From Burkholderiaceae bacterium (GTDB lineage Bacteria > Pseudomonadota > Gammaproteobacteria > Burkholderiales > Burkholderiaceae_C): a stretch of 5,001 bases of DNA. Position 1 is the stretch's first letter. Each line of letters opens with the position of its first letter. The stretch is from contig JAFMJA010000209.1 of assembly GCA_017853735.1 (NCBI GenBank), forward strand, positions 1 through 5,001, in the 5' to 3' direction. The translations under genes and the position numbers were made by a program. Below are positions 1 to 5,001 of this stretch, in pieces. The notes under the pieces are model-generated. The model was given only the letters and a program-made list of their open reading frames with translations. It searched no databases and was not told where the DNA came from.

Positions 1-938
1 GCCCCTACCACCAGTGGAGCTATGCGCTGAATGGCGATCTGCAGGGCGTGCCTTTTCGTCGAGGGGTACGGCAGGATGGCCAAGTCAACGGCGGCATGCC
101 TGCTGATTTTGATCCCAAAGACCACGGCTTACGTCAGCTGCGGGTGGCAAAGCGCGGTGGCGTCGTGTTTGCCTCTTTCGACTCTCAGGTGGAATCACTG
201 GAAGATTACATGGGCCCGACTATCCTGGGCTACTTTGACCGACTGTTCAATGGTCGTGAACTGGTCATCCTGGGCTACAACCGTCAGCGCATTCCCGGTA
301 ACTGGAAGTTGATGCAGGAGAACATCAAGGACCCGTACCACCCGGGGCTTTTGCACACCTGGTTTGTCACTTTTGGCCTCTGGCGAGCAGATAACAAGTC
401 CGAGCTGCGCATGGATGCGCATCATCGCCACGCCGCCATGATCTCCACCCGCGGCAATGCCATGAAAAGCACGGAAGCCGCCCAAGTGGCCAGCTTCAAG
501 CAAAGCATGGAACTGCACGACAAGCGTTTTCTGGATATCGTGCCTGAATCCTGGTGGGGCGGCCCCACCGTGGTGATGACCACCCTGTTTCCGAGTGTGA
601 TTTTTCAGCAGCAGGTCAATAGCGTGTCGACCCGCCATATCCAGCCCGATGGCCATGGCGCTTTCGATTTCGTCTGGACCCATTTTGGTTTTGCTGACGA
701 CACAGCGGAGATGACCGAGCGTCGACTGCGCCAGGCCAACCTGTTTGGACCCGCCGGCTTTGTCAGCGCCGACGATGGCGAGGTCATTGAGTTTTCTCAG
801 CAGGGGTTTGAGCAAAAACCCCAGCACCGGGCCTTGGCCGAGATGGGCGGGCGCGAGGTGGGCGACGCCGAGCATATGGTGACCGAAACCTTGATTCGAG
901 GCATGTACGACTACTGGCGCAAGGTGATGGAGGCCTGA
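1..938 (+). CDS. Aromatic ring-hydroxylating dioxygenase large (alpha) subunit, NagG/AndAc-like, 5'-truncated
   Basis: This is the catalytic subunit of a Rieske non-heme iron oxygenase, which adds oxygen to an aromatic ring using electrons from a ferredoxin. The reading frame is open from the window edge. The first two bases (GC) fit the end of a Cys codon, followed by PYHQW, so the window opens in the second half of the Rieske cluster (C-x2-H). About 100-110 N-terminal residues are missing by comparison with family members of roughly 420 residues; 311 are visible. The mononuclear iron site is clear: ENIKDPYHPGLLH has the D-x2-H-x4-H spacing, with visible residues Asp110, His113 and His118 (nt 330-356). 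The third iron ligand is probably Asp258, in the GPAGF...SADDG segment. The small-subunit gene starts 2 nt after the stop. The neighbouring order resembles nagG-nagH-nagAb (salicylate 5-hydroxylase). An anthranilate or related benzoate-type substrate is equally possible. The class is secure; the substrate is inferred. Confidence 0.93.
   Translation, partial: PYHQWSYALNGDLQGVPFRRGVRQDGQVNGGMPADFDPKDHGLRQLRVAKRGGVVFASFDSQVESLEDYMGPTILGYFDRLFNGRELVILGYNRQRIPGNWKLMQENIKDPYHPGLLHTWFVTFGLWRADNKSELRMDAHHRHAAMISTRGNAMKSTEAAQVASFKQSMELHDKRFLDIVPESWWGGPTVVMTTLFPSVIFQQQVNSVSTRHIQPDGHGAFDFVWTHFGFADDTAEMTERRLRQANLFGPAGFVSADDGEVIEFSQQGFEQKPQHRALAEMGGREVGDAEHMVTETLIRGMYDYWRKVMEA
929..933 (+). promoter_or_regulatory. 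Shine-Dalgarno site of the small-subunit gene
   Basis: A perfect GGAGG lies inside the last codons of the large-subunit gene, 7 nt before the ATG at 941. It fixes the small-subunit start and suggests coupled translation of the two oxygenase subunits, which assemble together. Confidence 0.8.
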
Positions 939-940
939 GC

Positions 941-1414
941 ATGCTGGACTTTGCCGACTATCAGGAGCTGCTGCAATTACAGGCTGATTACGCCAGCGCG
1001 GTTGACAGTGGCGACTGGGACTTGTGGCCTGGATTTTTTACAGATGACTGTGTCTACAAATTGATTCCACGGGAAAATCATGAGCGGGGCTTTCCCCTGG
1101 CCACGCTCAGTTTTGATAGCAAGGCTGGCCTGCTTGACCGTGTCTACGGCATCAAGGAGACCCTGTTCCACGACCCTTATTACCAGCGCCATTTGGTGGG
1201 TGTGCCCATCGTGCGCCAGGTGGTCGAAGGGGGCATTCATTGTGAAGCCAACTACGCGGTCTTTCGCACCAAGCTGGATGGCCCCAGCACGGTGTTCAAT
1301 GTGGGCCGCTATCTGGACGTGGTGGTGCGCACCCCCCTGGGCTTGAAATTTGCCCAGAGGCTGTGCGTGTATGACAGCGAAATGATCCCCAACTCCATCA
1401 TTTATCCGATCTGA
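941..1414 (+). CDS. Aromatic ring-hydroxylating dioxygenase small (beta) subunit, NagH/AndAd-like
   Basis: This is the structural small subunit of the Rieske oxygenase, with the NTF2/SnoaL-like cone fold. It normally pairs with the large subunit in an alpha3beta3 hexamer and carries no metal site. At 157 residues it has the usual length for the family (about 155-195, at the short end like NagH and TphA3). Family features visible are the N-terminal helix with DYQELLQLQADYASAVDSGD (from residue 6), WPGFFTDDCVYKL, LLDRVYGIKETLFHDPYYQR near residues 63-83, the FNVGRYLDVVVR strand near 119-130, and a YDSEMIPNSIIYPI tail at the extreme C-terminus. The ATG has a GGAGG 7 nt upstream inside the large-subunit gene. 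The ferredoxin gene follows after 2 nt. Subunit class is clear; assignment to salicylate 5-hydroxylase rather than another benzoate-type oxygenase rests on remembered similarity and gene order. Confidence 0.92.
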   Translation: MLDFADYQELLQLQADYASAVDSGDWDLWPGFFTDDCVYKLIPRENHERGFPLATLSFDSKAGLLDRVYGIKETLFHDPYYQRHLVGVPIVRQVVEGGIHCEANYAVFRTKLDGPSTVFNVGRYLDVVVRTPLGLKFAQRLCVYDSEMIPNSIIYPI

Positions 1415-1416
1415 CC

Positions 1417-1743
1417 ATGACAGATGACAAGCCAAGCTGGGTGGATGTGGCCGCTTACAACGAGCTGTTTGAGGGCGCAGGAATCGCGGCGCCGGTGGCT
1501 GGCCGCGAAGTAGCTCTGTTTTTGCAGGACGGGGTGGTGTATGCCACCGATATTCTTTGCACACATGGTGATGCCCGCTTGTGCGATGGATTTCTTGAAG
1601 GGCACGAAATTGAGTGCCCTTATCACCAGGGCCGCTTTGACATTCGAACAGGCGCTGCCACTGGCGCGCCCTGCACCGAGCCAATTCGTATCTGGCCGGT
1701 CAAGGTCGAAGAGGGCCGGGTCTGGTTGCGACTGCCCGATTGA
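1417..1743 (+). CDS. Rieske [2Fe-2S] ferredoxin of an aromatic oxygenase, NagAb-like
   Basis: This small soluble electron carrier passes single electrons from a flavin/iron-sulfur reductase to the Rieske cluster of the oxygenase. It is 108 residues, the usual length. The cluster ligands are intact: C48-T-H50 (in LCTHGDARLCDG) and C67-P-Y-H70 (in ECPYHQGRFD), with the typical 16-residue gap between the two motifs. The downstream PVKVEEGRVWL strand is also typical. The start is 2 nt after the small-subunit stop. No convincing Shine-Dalgarno lies in front of it, so translation is probably coupled to the upstream gene. The region around the cluster strongly resembles NagAb of naphthalene/salicylate systems. 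The matching reductase is not in the window; in nag-type operons it lies upstream of the large subunit. The 3' end faces queA with a 3-nt gap. Confidence 0.94.
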   Translation: MTDDKPSWVDVAAYNELFEGAGIAAPVAGREVALFLQDGVVYATDILCTHGDARLCDGFLEGHEIECPYHQGRFDIRTGAATGAPCTEPIRIWPVKVEEGRVWLRLPD

Positions 1744-1746
1744 GGA

Positions 1747-2847
1747 TCAACGCCGCAATTGCAGCAGCATGGCATCGCCATAGCTGAAAAAACGATAGCC
1801 CTTGGCGATGGCGTGCTGGTACAGCGCCATGATGTGCTCGTAACCGGCAAAGGCACTCACCAGCATCATCAGACTGGACTTGGGCAGATGAAAGTTGGTG
1901 ATCAGCAGATCCACCAGCTCGAAGCGAAAGCCCGGGGTGATGAAAATGGTGGTATCGCCACTGGCCTGGCCAGATTTGGCCCAGGACTCCAGGGTGCGTA
2001 CGGTGGTGGTTCCCACCGCCACAATCCGCCCTCCCTGAGCGCGGGTGGTGGCGATGGCGGCCTGGGTGGTACTTGGAATTTCATACCACTCGCTGTGCAT
2101 CTGATGATTGGCCAGATTTTGGGTTTTTACCGGCGAGAAGGTGCCTGCTCCGACATGCAGCGTAATGTTGGCACATTGCACGCCACGCGCTTGGAGCGCT
2201 GTCAGCACAGCTTCATCAAAATGCAGGGCCGCAGTGGGGGCCGCCGCCGCACCTGGCTTGGTGGCAAAGATGGTCTGGTAGCGCGCCACATCATCAGCAG
2301 AATCTTCATGCGTAATATAGGGCGGCAAAGGCACATGACCAAACCGTTCCATCAGCTGGTAGGGGTCATCACTCAGACGCAGACGAAACAGGGGCCCGTC
2401 AGGGTCAGGCCAGCGCCCCAGCAATTCAGCTCTAAAGCTATTGGCTAACTGCGGCTGGGTGGAAGATGAAGGAGCGGAGGACAACTCCTGTCCACCCATG
2501 TGCAGGACGGTGCCAATAGGAGGTTTCTTGCTCACTTTCATATGGGCCACTACTTCATGGCCTGGCAGCACCCGCTCCACCAGTAGTTCCAGTTGGCCGC
2601 CGCTTGGCTTTTGCCCAAACAGACGGGCCTTGACCACCAGGGTGTCGTTGAAGACCAGCAGGTCACCGGGCTGCAATAGGCTGGGCAGTTCGCGAAAGAT
2701 GCGGTCTTGGGGATGGATGCCGGTGCCATCGAGCAGGCGCGAGTCACTGCGATTGGCTGGAGGATGCTGCGCAATCAGCTCCCTGGGAAGCTGAAAGTCA
2801 AAATCATCTAGCGTGAAAACGCGCTGTGCGTCTGAAGCTTTGGACAT
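1747..2847 (-). CDS. queA: S-adenosylmethionine:tRNA ribosyltransferase-isomerase QueA
   Basis: QueA acts in the cytoplasm in queuosine synthesis. It moves the ribosyl part of S-adenosylmethionine onto preQ1 at the wobble position (34) of GUN-anticodon tRNAs, giving epoxyqueuosine and releasing adenine and methionine. Motifs match E. coli QueA along the whole length: FQLPRELIAQHP (18-29), GDLLVFNDT (61-69), HVPLPPYI (171-178), KPGAAAAPTAALHFDE (197-212), HVGAGTFSPV (231-240), GTTTVRTLES (279-288), TNFHLPKSSLMMLVSAFAGY (317-336) and YRFFSYGDAM (351-360). Predicted length is 366 residues, slightly above the E. coli length of about 356; the excess is mostly an N-terminal extension and a Ser/Gln-rich stretch near 121-136. 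I chose the ATG at 2847 because family proteins begin shortly before the FDFQLP segment. An upstream in-frame ATG at 2907 would add 20 residues of unlikely sequence and intrude into the divergent promoter region. Neither start has a good Shine-Dalgarno. The C-terminus is intact. Confidence 0.97.
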   Translation of the reverse strand: MSKASDAQRVFTLDDFDFQLPRELIAQHPPANRSDSRLLDGTGIHPQDRIFRELPSLLQPGDLLVFNDTLVVKARLFGQKPSGGQLELLVERVLPGHEVVAHMKVSKKPPIGTVLHMGGQELSSAPSSSTQPQLANSFRAELLGRWPDPDGPLFRLRLSDDPYQLMERFGHVPLPPYITHEDSADDVARYQTIFATKPGAAAAPTAALHFDEAVLTALQARGVQCANITLHVGAGTFSPVKTQNLANHQMHSEWYEIPSTTQAAIATTRAQGGRIVAVGTTTVRTLESWAKSGQASGDTTIFITPGFRFELVDLLITNFHLPKSSLMMLVSAFAGYEHIMALYQHAIAKGYRFFSYGDAMLLQLRR

Positions 2848-2928
2848 GCGCTTGAGGGCTGGACAAACCCGTACCAAGGAAATGAATGGGAGCAGGTATT
2901 TTCCCATGGCAGGTGCGAGAAGCCCTGC

Positions 2929-2945
2929 TCATCTGGTGCAGATGA
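2929..2945. promoter_or_regulatory. Perfect 7-3-7 palindrome, candidate operator for the AtuA operon
   Basis: TCATCTG-GTG-CAGATGA has two perfectly complementary 7-base arms around a 3-base centre, ending 13 nt before the ATG of the AtuA-family gene. It lies between the -10-like AATAAT and the place where a -35 box would be expected. That position suits a repressor, or a regulator that remodels the promoter. It is followed by A/T-rich sequence on the + strand and G-rich sequence on the - strand, not a T-run, so it does not look like a terminator. The regulator family cannot be named from the half-site. Confidence 0.5.
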
Positions 2946-2951
2946 AATAAT
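2946..2951 (+). promoter_or_regulatory. Candidate -10 element of the AtuA operon
   Basis: AATAAT matches the sigma-70 consensus TATAAT at five of six positions and directly follows the palindrome. Transcription from it would begin about 6-8 nt downstream, practically at the ATG at 2959, giving a leaderless or near-leaderless message. The expected -35 region (about 2923-2928) is poor, so any activity would depend on a regulator or on other promoter contacts. This is a weak call. Confidence 0.3.
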
Positions 2952-2958
2952 CTCCCTC

Positions 2959-4305
2959 ATGAAGTCATTTCGTATTGGCGCAGGCGCTGGCTACTCGGGC
3001 GACCGGATCGACCCGGCGCAGGACCTGGCCGAGCGGGGCGAACTGGATGTGCTGGTGTTCGAGTGCCTGGCCGAGCGCACGATTGCGCTGGCGCAATTAA
3101 GGCGGAGTCAGAATCCTGGTCTCGGTTACGACCCGCTGTTGGAGGCGCGCATGCGTGCGGTATTGCCTGCCTGCGCGCGCAGGGGTACCCGTATCGTCAG
3201 CAATATGGGCGCGGCCAACCCCATGGCCGCAGGGCAGGCGGTGATAGAGGTGGCACGCGAGTTGGGATTGCCCAGCCTGCGGGTGGCAGTGGTGCTGGGT
3301 GACGATGTGCTGGCCTGGCTGAAAAACCACGATGTCCCTTTGCTGGATCCTGGCCTGACGGCCAGGACTGCTCACCAGTTGGGCGATAGTCTGATCTCGG
3401 CCAATGCCTACCTTGGCGCCGATGCCCTGCTACCGGCCTTGCAGTCCGGCGCAGATGTGATCATCAGCGGGCGGGTGGCAGATCCGGCATTGTTCCTCGC
3501 GCCACTGATGCACCACTTTCAATGGGCCAGTGAAGACTGGGAGCGTCTGGGGCGGGGTGTGGCGGTGGGCCACTTGCTCGAATGTGCGGCTCAGGTCAGC
3601 GGAGGCTATCTGGCCGACCCACCCTATGTGGACGTACCAAACTTAGCCTCGGTCGGTTTTCCCCTGGCAGAAGTGCAGGCTGATGGGCAGGCCACGATCA
3701 CCAAATTGCCTGGGACGGGCGGGCGGCTAGACCGTTTGAGTTGCACCGCCCAACTTCTCTACGAGATAGAAGACCCTTCAGCCTACTTGCAGCCCGATGT
3801 GGTCGCCGATTTCTCTAAGGTCCGTCTGCAGGAACTCGGCGTTGACCGGGTGTATGTGTCGGGTGCAAGTGGGCGTGCGCGACCCGATTTCTTGAAGGCC
3901 ACCTTGGGTTACCGTGAGGGATTCATTGGCGAAGGGCAGATTTCTTATGCGGGACCTGGCGCGCTTGCGCGTGGTGAGTTGGCACTGGCGATCATGCGTG
4001 AGCGCCTGCACCATCTTGGTCTGGACAAATTTGAGCATCGCGCCGAGCTGATTGGGGTCAACGCCATGCACGGACCCGCCTTGGGCACTGGACATGAGCC
4101 CTACGAGGTGCGGCTGCGGCTGGCCCTGCGGGCGCCCACCCGCGCCCAGGCAGAACTGGCAGGACTCGAAGTCGAGGCCCTCTATCTCAATGGCCCGGCG
4201 GCCGGAGGCGGCGTGACCCAGTCGGTGCGCGAAGTGGTGGCCACGGCCTCAGCGCTGGTGCCCCGTGATGCGGTTTCTATGGAATATCGATGGCTGGAGC
4301 TGTGA
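2959..4305 (+). CDS. DUF1446 / acyclic terpene utilization AtuA family protein
   Basis: The protein has 448 residues and belongs to the DUF1446/AtuA family, named after the first gene of the Pseudomonas acyclic-terpene (citronellol/geraniol) cluster. To my knowledge no member has an established enzymatic activity, so none is claimed here. Family landmarks are GAGAGYSGDR (7-16), LVFECLAERT (32-41), IVSNMGAANP (79-88), ISGRVADPALFLAPL (169-183), GHLLECAAQVSGGY (204-217) and the YVSGASGRARPDF block (299-311). There is no signal peptide or membrane segment, so it is probably cytoplasmic. The start at 2959 fits the family N-terminus, but only TCTCCCTC precedes it, with no Shine-Dalgarno. Many homologues carry an extra domain of about 100 residues at the C-terminus; here that domain is a separate gene 1 nt downstream. 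Context with a Bug-type receptor suggests catabolism of an imported organic acid. Terpenoid use is only one option, because no geranyl-CoA carboxylase or citronellyl-CoA dehydrogenase gene is visible. Confidence 0.92.
   Translation: MKSFRIGAGAGYSGDRIDPAQDLAERGELDVLVFECLAERTIALAQLRRSQNPGLGYDPLLEARMRAVLPACARRGTRIVSNMGAANPMAAGQAVIEVARELGLPSLRVAVVLGDDVLAWLKNHDVPLLDPGLTARTAHQLGDSLISANAYLGADALLPALQSGADVIISGRVADPALFLAPLMHHFQWASEDWERLGRGVAVGHLLECAAQVSGGYLADPPYVDVPNLASVGFPLAEVQADGQATITKLPGTGGRLDRLSCTAQLLYEIEDPSAYLQPDVVADFSKVRLQELGVDRVYVSGASGRARPDFLKATLGYREGFIGEGQISYAGPGALARGELALAIMRERLHHLGLDKFEHRAELIGVNAMHGPALGTGHEPYEVRLRLALRAPTRAQAELAGLEVEALYLNGPAAGGGVTQSVREVVATASALVPRDAVSMEYRWLEL
4296..4299 (+). promoter_or_regulatory. 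Shine-Dalgarno deciding the start of the AtuA-related gene
   Basis: GGAG lies 7 nt before the ATG at 4307, within the last codons of the AtuA-family gene. It supports 4307 over the in-frame ATG at 4265, which would overlap the upstream gene by 41 nt and add 14 non-conserved residues. Confidence 0.65.
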
Positions 4306-4306
4306 C

Positions 4307-4639
4307 ATGAAAGTACGTGACATCGCACTGGCCCGATCTGGCGACAAAGGCAATCGCGCCACCCTCAGCGTGATTGCTTACCAGCTTGCTGACTATCCTC
4401 GGCTGGAGCAATCCCTGACGGCGGAGCGTGTGCAGGCGCACTATGCGGGCCTGGTGCGTGGGCCAATCAGACGCTACGCCCTGGCCCACCTGGGCGCGCT
4501 GCACTTTGTCATGGACGAGGCGCTGGCTGGCGGGGTGACGCGATCATTGGCGCTGGACGCCCATGGCAAGACTTTGAGCTCGGCCGTGCTGGAGCTGAAT
4601 CTGGACCAAGACGCGTCTACACTTGCGGTTAAAACCTAA
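4307..4639 (+). CDS. AtuA-related small protein (AtuA C-terminal, ferredoxin-fold-like domain)
   Basis: This 110-residue cytoplasmic protein matches the domain usually found at the C-terminus of long AtuA/DUF1446 proteins. The signature is the N-terminal VRDIALARSGDKGNRATLSV stretch (residues 3-22), whose SGDKGN core is the hallmark of the domain. It is followed by VRGPIRRYALAHLGALHFVM (50-69), then a GG turn and the LALDAHGKTLSSAVLELNL region (81-99). The domain family is described as ferredoxin-like in fold; that concerns shape only, as there is no cysteine cluster for iron-sulfur binding. The gene starts 1 nt after the AtuA-family stop with its own GGAG. The two products therefore probably act as one complex that is a single chain elsewhere. 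The biochemical role is unknown. The stop codon overlaps the ribosome binding site of the next gene, so all three genes look co-transcribed. Confidence 0.88.
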   Translation: MKVRDIALARSGDKGNRATLSVIAYQLADYPRLEQSLTAERVQAHYAGLVRGPIRRYALAHLGALHFVMDEALAGGVTRSLALDAHGKTLSSAVLELNLDQDASTLAVKT

Positions 4640-4643
4640 GGAG
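4637..4643 (+). promoter_or_regulatory. Strong Shine-Dalgarno of the solute-binding protein gene
   Basis: TAAGGAG includes the stop codon of the AtuA-related gene and lies 6 nt before the ATG at 4650. It is the strongest ribosome site of the right-hand operon, in keeping with the high amounts usually needed for a periplasmic receptor, and it fixes the start of the next gene. Confidence 0.8.
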
Positions 4644-4649
4644 ATTTTG

Positions 4650-5001
4650 ATGTTGACTTCATTCCGTCGCCCCATTATTTTGTGCGCCAGCCTGTGGGCC
4701 TGTGCTGTTGCTCTGGCCCAGCCCTATCCGAGCAAACCCATCAAGGCGATCGTGCCTTTTGCCGCCGGCAGTGCCACCGATCAGATCGGGCGTGCCTTCG
4801 CCGCCAAAATGTCTGAAACACTGGGGCAGCCTATCGTGATCGAGAACAAGGCCGGTGTGAATGGCATGTTGGGCGCCGACGCGGTTGCCAAGGCTGCACC
4901 CGATGGCTATACCATCCTGTTTGGCACCAACAGCACCAATGCAGCGCTCAAGAGCCTGATGAAAAAATTGCCCTATGACCAGGACACCGCATTTACTCCG
5001 G
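4650..5001 (+). CDS. Bug-family (TctC-like) tripartite tricarboxylate transporter substrate-binding protein, 3'-truncated
   Basis: The first 117 residues of a protein of typically about 320-330 residues are visible; the window edge cuts the rest. A Sec signal peptide is clear: positive FRR at 5-7, a hydrophobic core, and a likely signal peptidase I cut after ALA (Ala23/Gln24). The mature part starts with YPSKPIKAIVPFAAGSATDQ (26-45), the family's opening YP-x-P-I...VPF-x-AGG-x-D pattern. Asp44 corresponds to the conserved Asp at the ligand site. GQPIVIENKAGVNG (59-72) and the APDGYTILFGTNST region (83-96) are also typical. It should sit in the periplasm and bind a carboxylate-type ligand. No TctA/TctB membrane partners are visible; many betaproteobacterial members are orphans without them. 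Its position 10 nt behind the AtuA-related gene suggests that it captures the substrate of the same pathway, though the ligand cannot be predicted. Confidence 0.95.
   Translation, partial: MLTSFRRPIILCASLWACAVALAQPYPSKPIKAIVPFAAGSATDQIGRAFAAKMSETLGQPIVIENKAGVNGMLGADAVAKAAPDGYTILFGTNSTNAALKSLMKKLPYDQDTAFTP

Larger units (their letters stand above)
2848..2958. promoter_or_regulatory. Divergent intergenic region between queA and the AtuA-family operon
   Basis: This 111-nt spacer separates two genes transcribed away from each other, so it should carry promoters for both. On the + strand an AT-rich element (AATAAT, 2946-2951) sits close to the 2959 start, and a perfect palindrome lies just upstream of it. 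No good -35 match is found 16-18 nt before that element. On the - strand I see no convincing sigma-70 pair for queA. If queA really starts at 2907, the true spacer is only 51 nt. Confidence 0.6.

Noticed and set aside
48..50. GTG at 48 as a genuine start of the oxygenase large subunit
   Set aside because: The frame is open to the window edge and the residues before it (PYHQW...) belong to the conserved Rieske domain, so the gene begins upstream of the window.
195..875. Long reverse-strand open frame of 226 codons opposite the oxygenase large subunit
   Set aside because: It lies wholly antisense to a gene with clear Rieske-oxygenase motifs and its translation resembles no family I know. It is an expected by-product of GC-rich codon use.
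977..1684. Reverse open frame of 235 codons across the small subunit and ferredoxin genes
   Set aside because: It is antisense to two well-supported genes and has no recognisable motifs or plausible ribosome site.
1773..1810. Inverted repeat CATCGCCA...TGGCGATG near the queA 3' end, considered as a terminator for the oxygenase operon
   Set aside because: The 8-base arms are 22 nt apart, there is no T-run after the second arm, and both arms encode conserved QueA residues (GDAM and AIAKG). It is most simply explained by coding sequence.
1759..2448. Forward open frame of 229 codons opposite queA
   Set aside because: It overlaps conserved queA sequence along its whole length, and its translation is Gly/His/Gln-rich without domain features. 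It is an antisense shadow.
2848..2907. N-terminal extension of QueA from the ATG at 2907
   Set aside because: The 20 extra residues are outside the family's conserved start, have no good Shine-Dalgarno, and occupy the divergent promoter region. The ATG at 2847 fits better, though the longer form cannot be fully excluded.
4265..4306. ATG at 4265 as the start of the AtuA-related protein
   Set aside because: It would overlap the AtuA-family gene by 41 nt and add residues outside the conserved domain. The ATG at 4307 has a GGAG at proper spacing and starts right at the conserved KVRDIA segment.

Overview
The window looks like the chromosome of a betaproteobacterium, most likely a burkholderialean of the Comamonadaceae type. 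This is an inference from four things: a Bug-family (TctC-like) periplasmic receptor, a NagG/NagH/NagAb-like oxygenase gene order, an AtuA-family operon, and moderately high GC with G/C-rich third codon positions. No ribosomal RNA or other taxonomic marker is present to confirm it.

Left part (1-1743, + strand): the 3' end of an aromatic catabolic operon. It holds a 5'-truncated Rieske oxygenase large subunit (the window opens inside a Rieske cysteine codon), its small subunit, and a Rieske [2Fe-2S] ferredoxin. The genes are separated by only 2 nt. The order large-small-ferredoxin matches nagG-nagH-nagAb of salicylate 5-hydroxylase systems. The electron path would be reductase (not in the window) to ferredoxin to oxygenase. 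The true substrate cannot be fixed from sequence alone.

Middle (1747-2847, - strand): a complete queA, encoding the tRNA queuosine enzyme S-adenosylmethionine:tRNA ribosyltransferase-isomerase. It is convergent with the ferredoxin gene, with 3 nt between the stop codons, so the catabolic genes run directly into a housekeeping gene. tgt, a frequent downstream neighbour of queA, is not there.

Divergent spacer (2848-2958): 111 nt holding a perfect 7-3-7 palindrome and an AT-rich -10-like element just before the right-hand operon.

Right part (2959-5001, + strand): a second operon. It encodes a DUF1446/AtuA-family protein, a separate small AtuA-related protein (a domain fused to the C-terminus in many homologues), and the N-terminal part of a signal-peptide-bearing Bug/TctC-type solute-binding protein, cut by the window edge. 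The layout suggests uptake plus CoA-linked breakdown of an organic acid, but the substrate is unknown. Nothing in the window looks like a mobile element, CRISPR array or RNA gene. Apart from the split AtuA module and the palindrome, the content is recognisable metabolism rather than an obviously new system.
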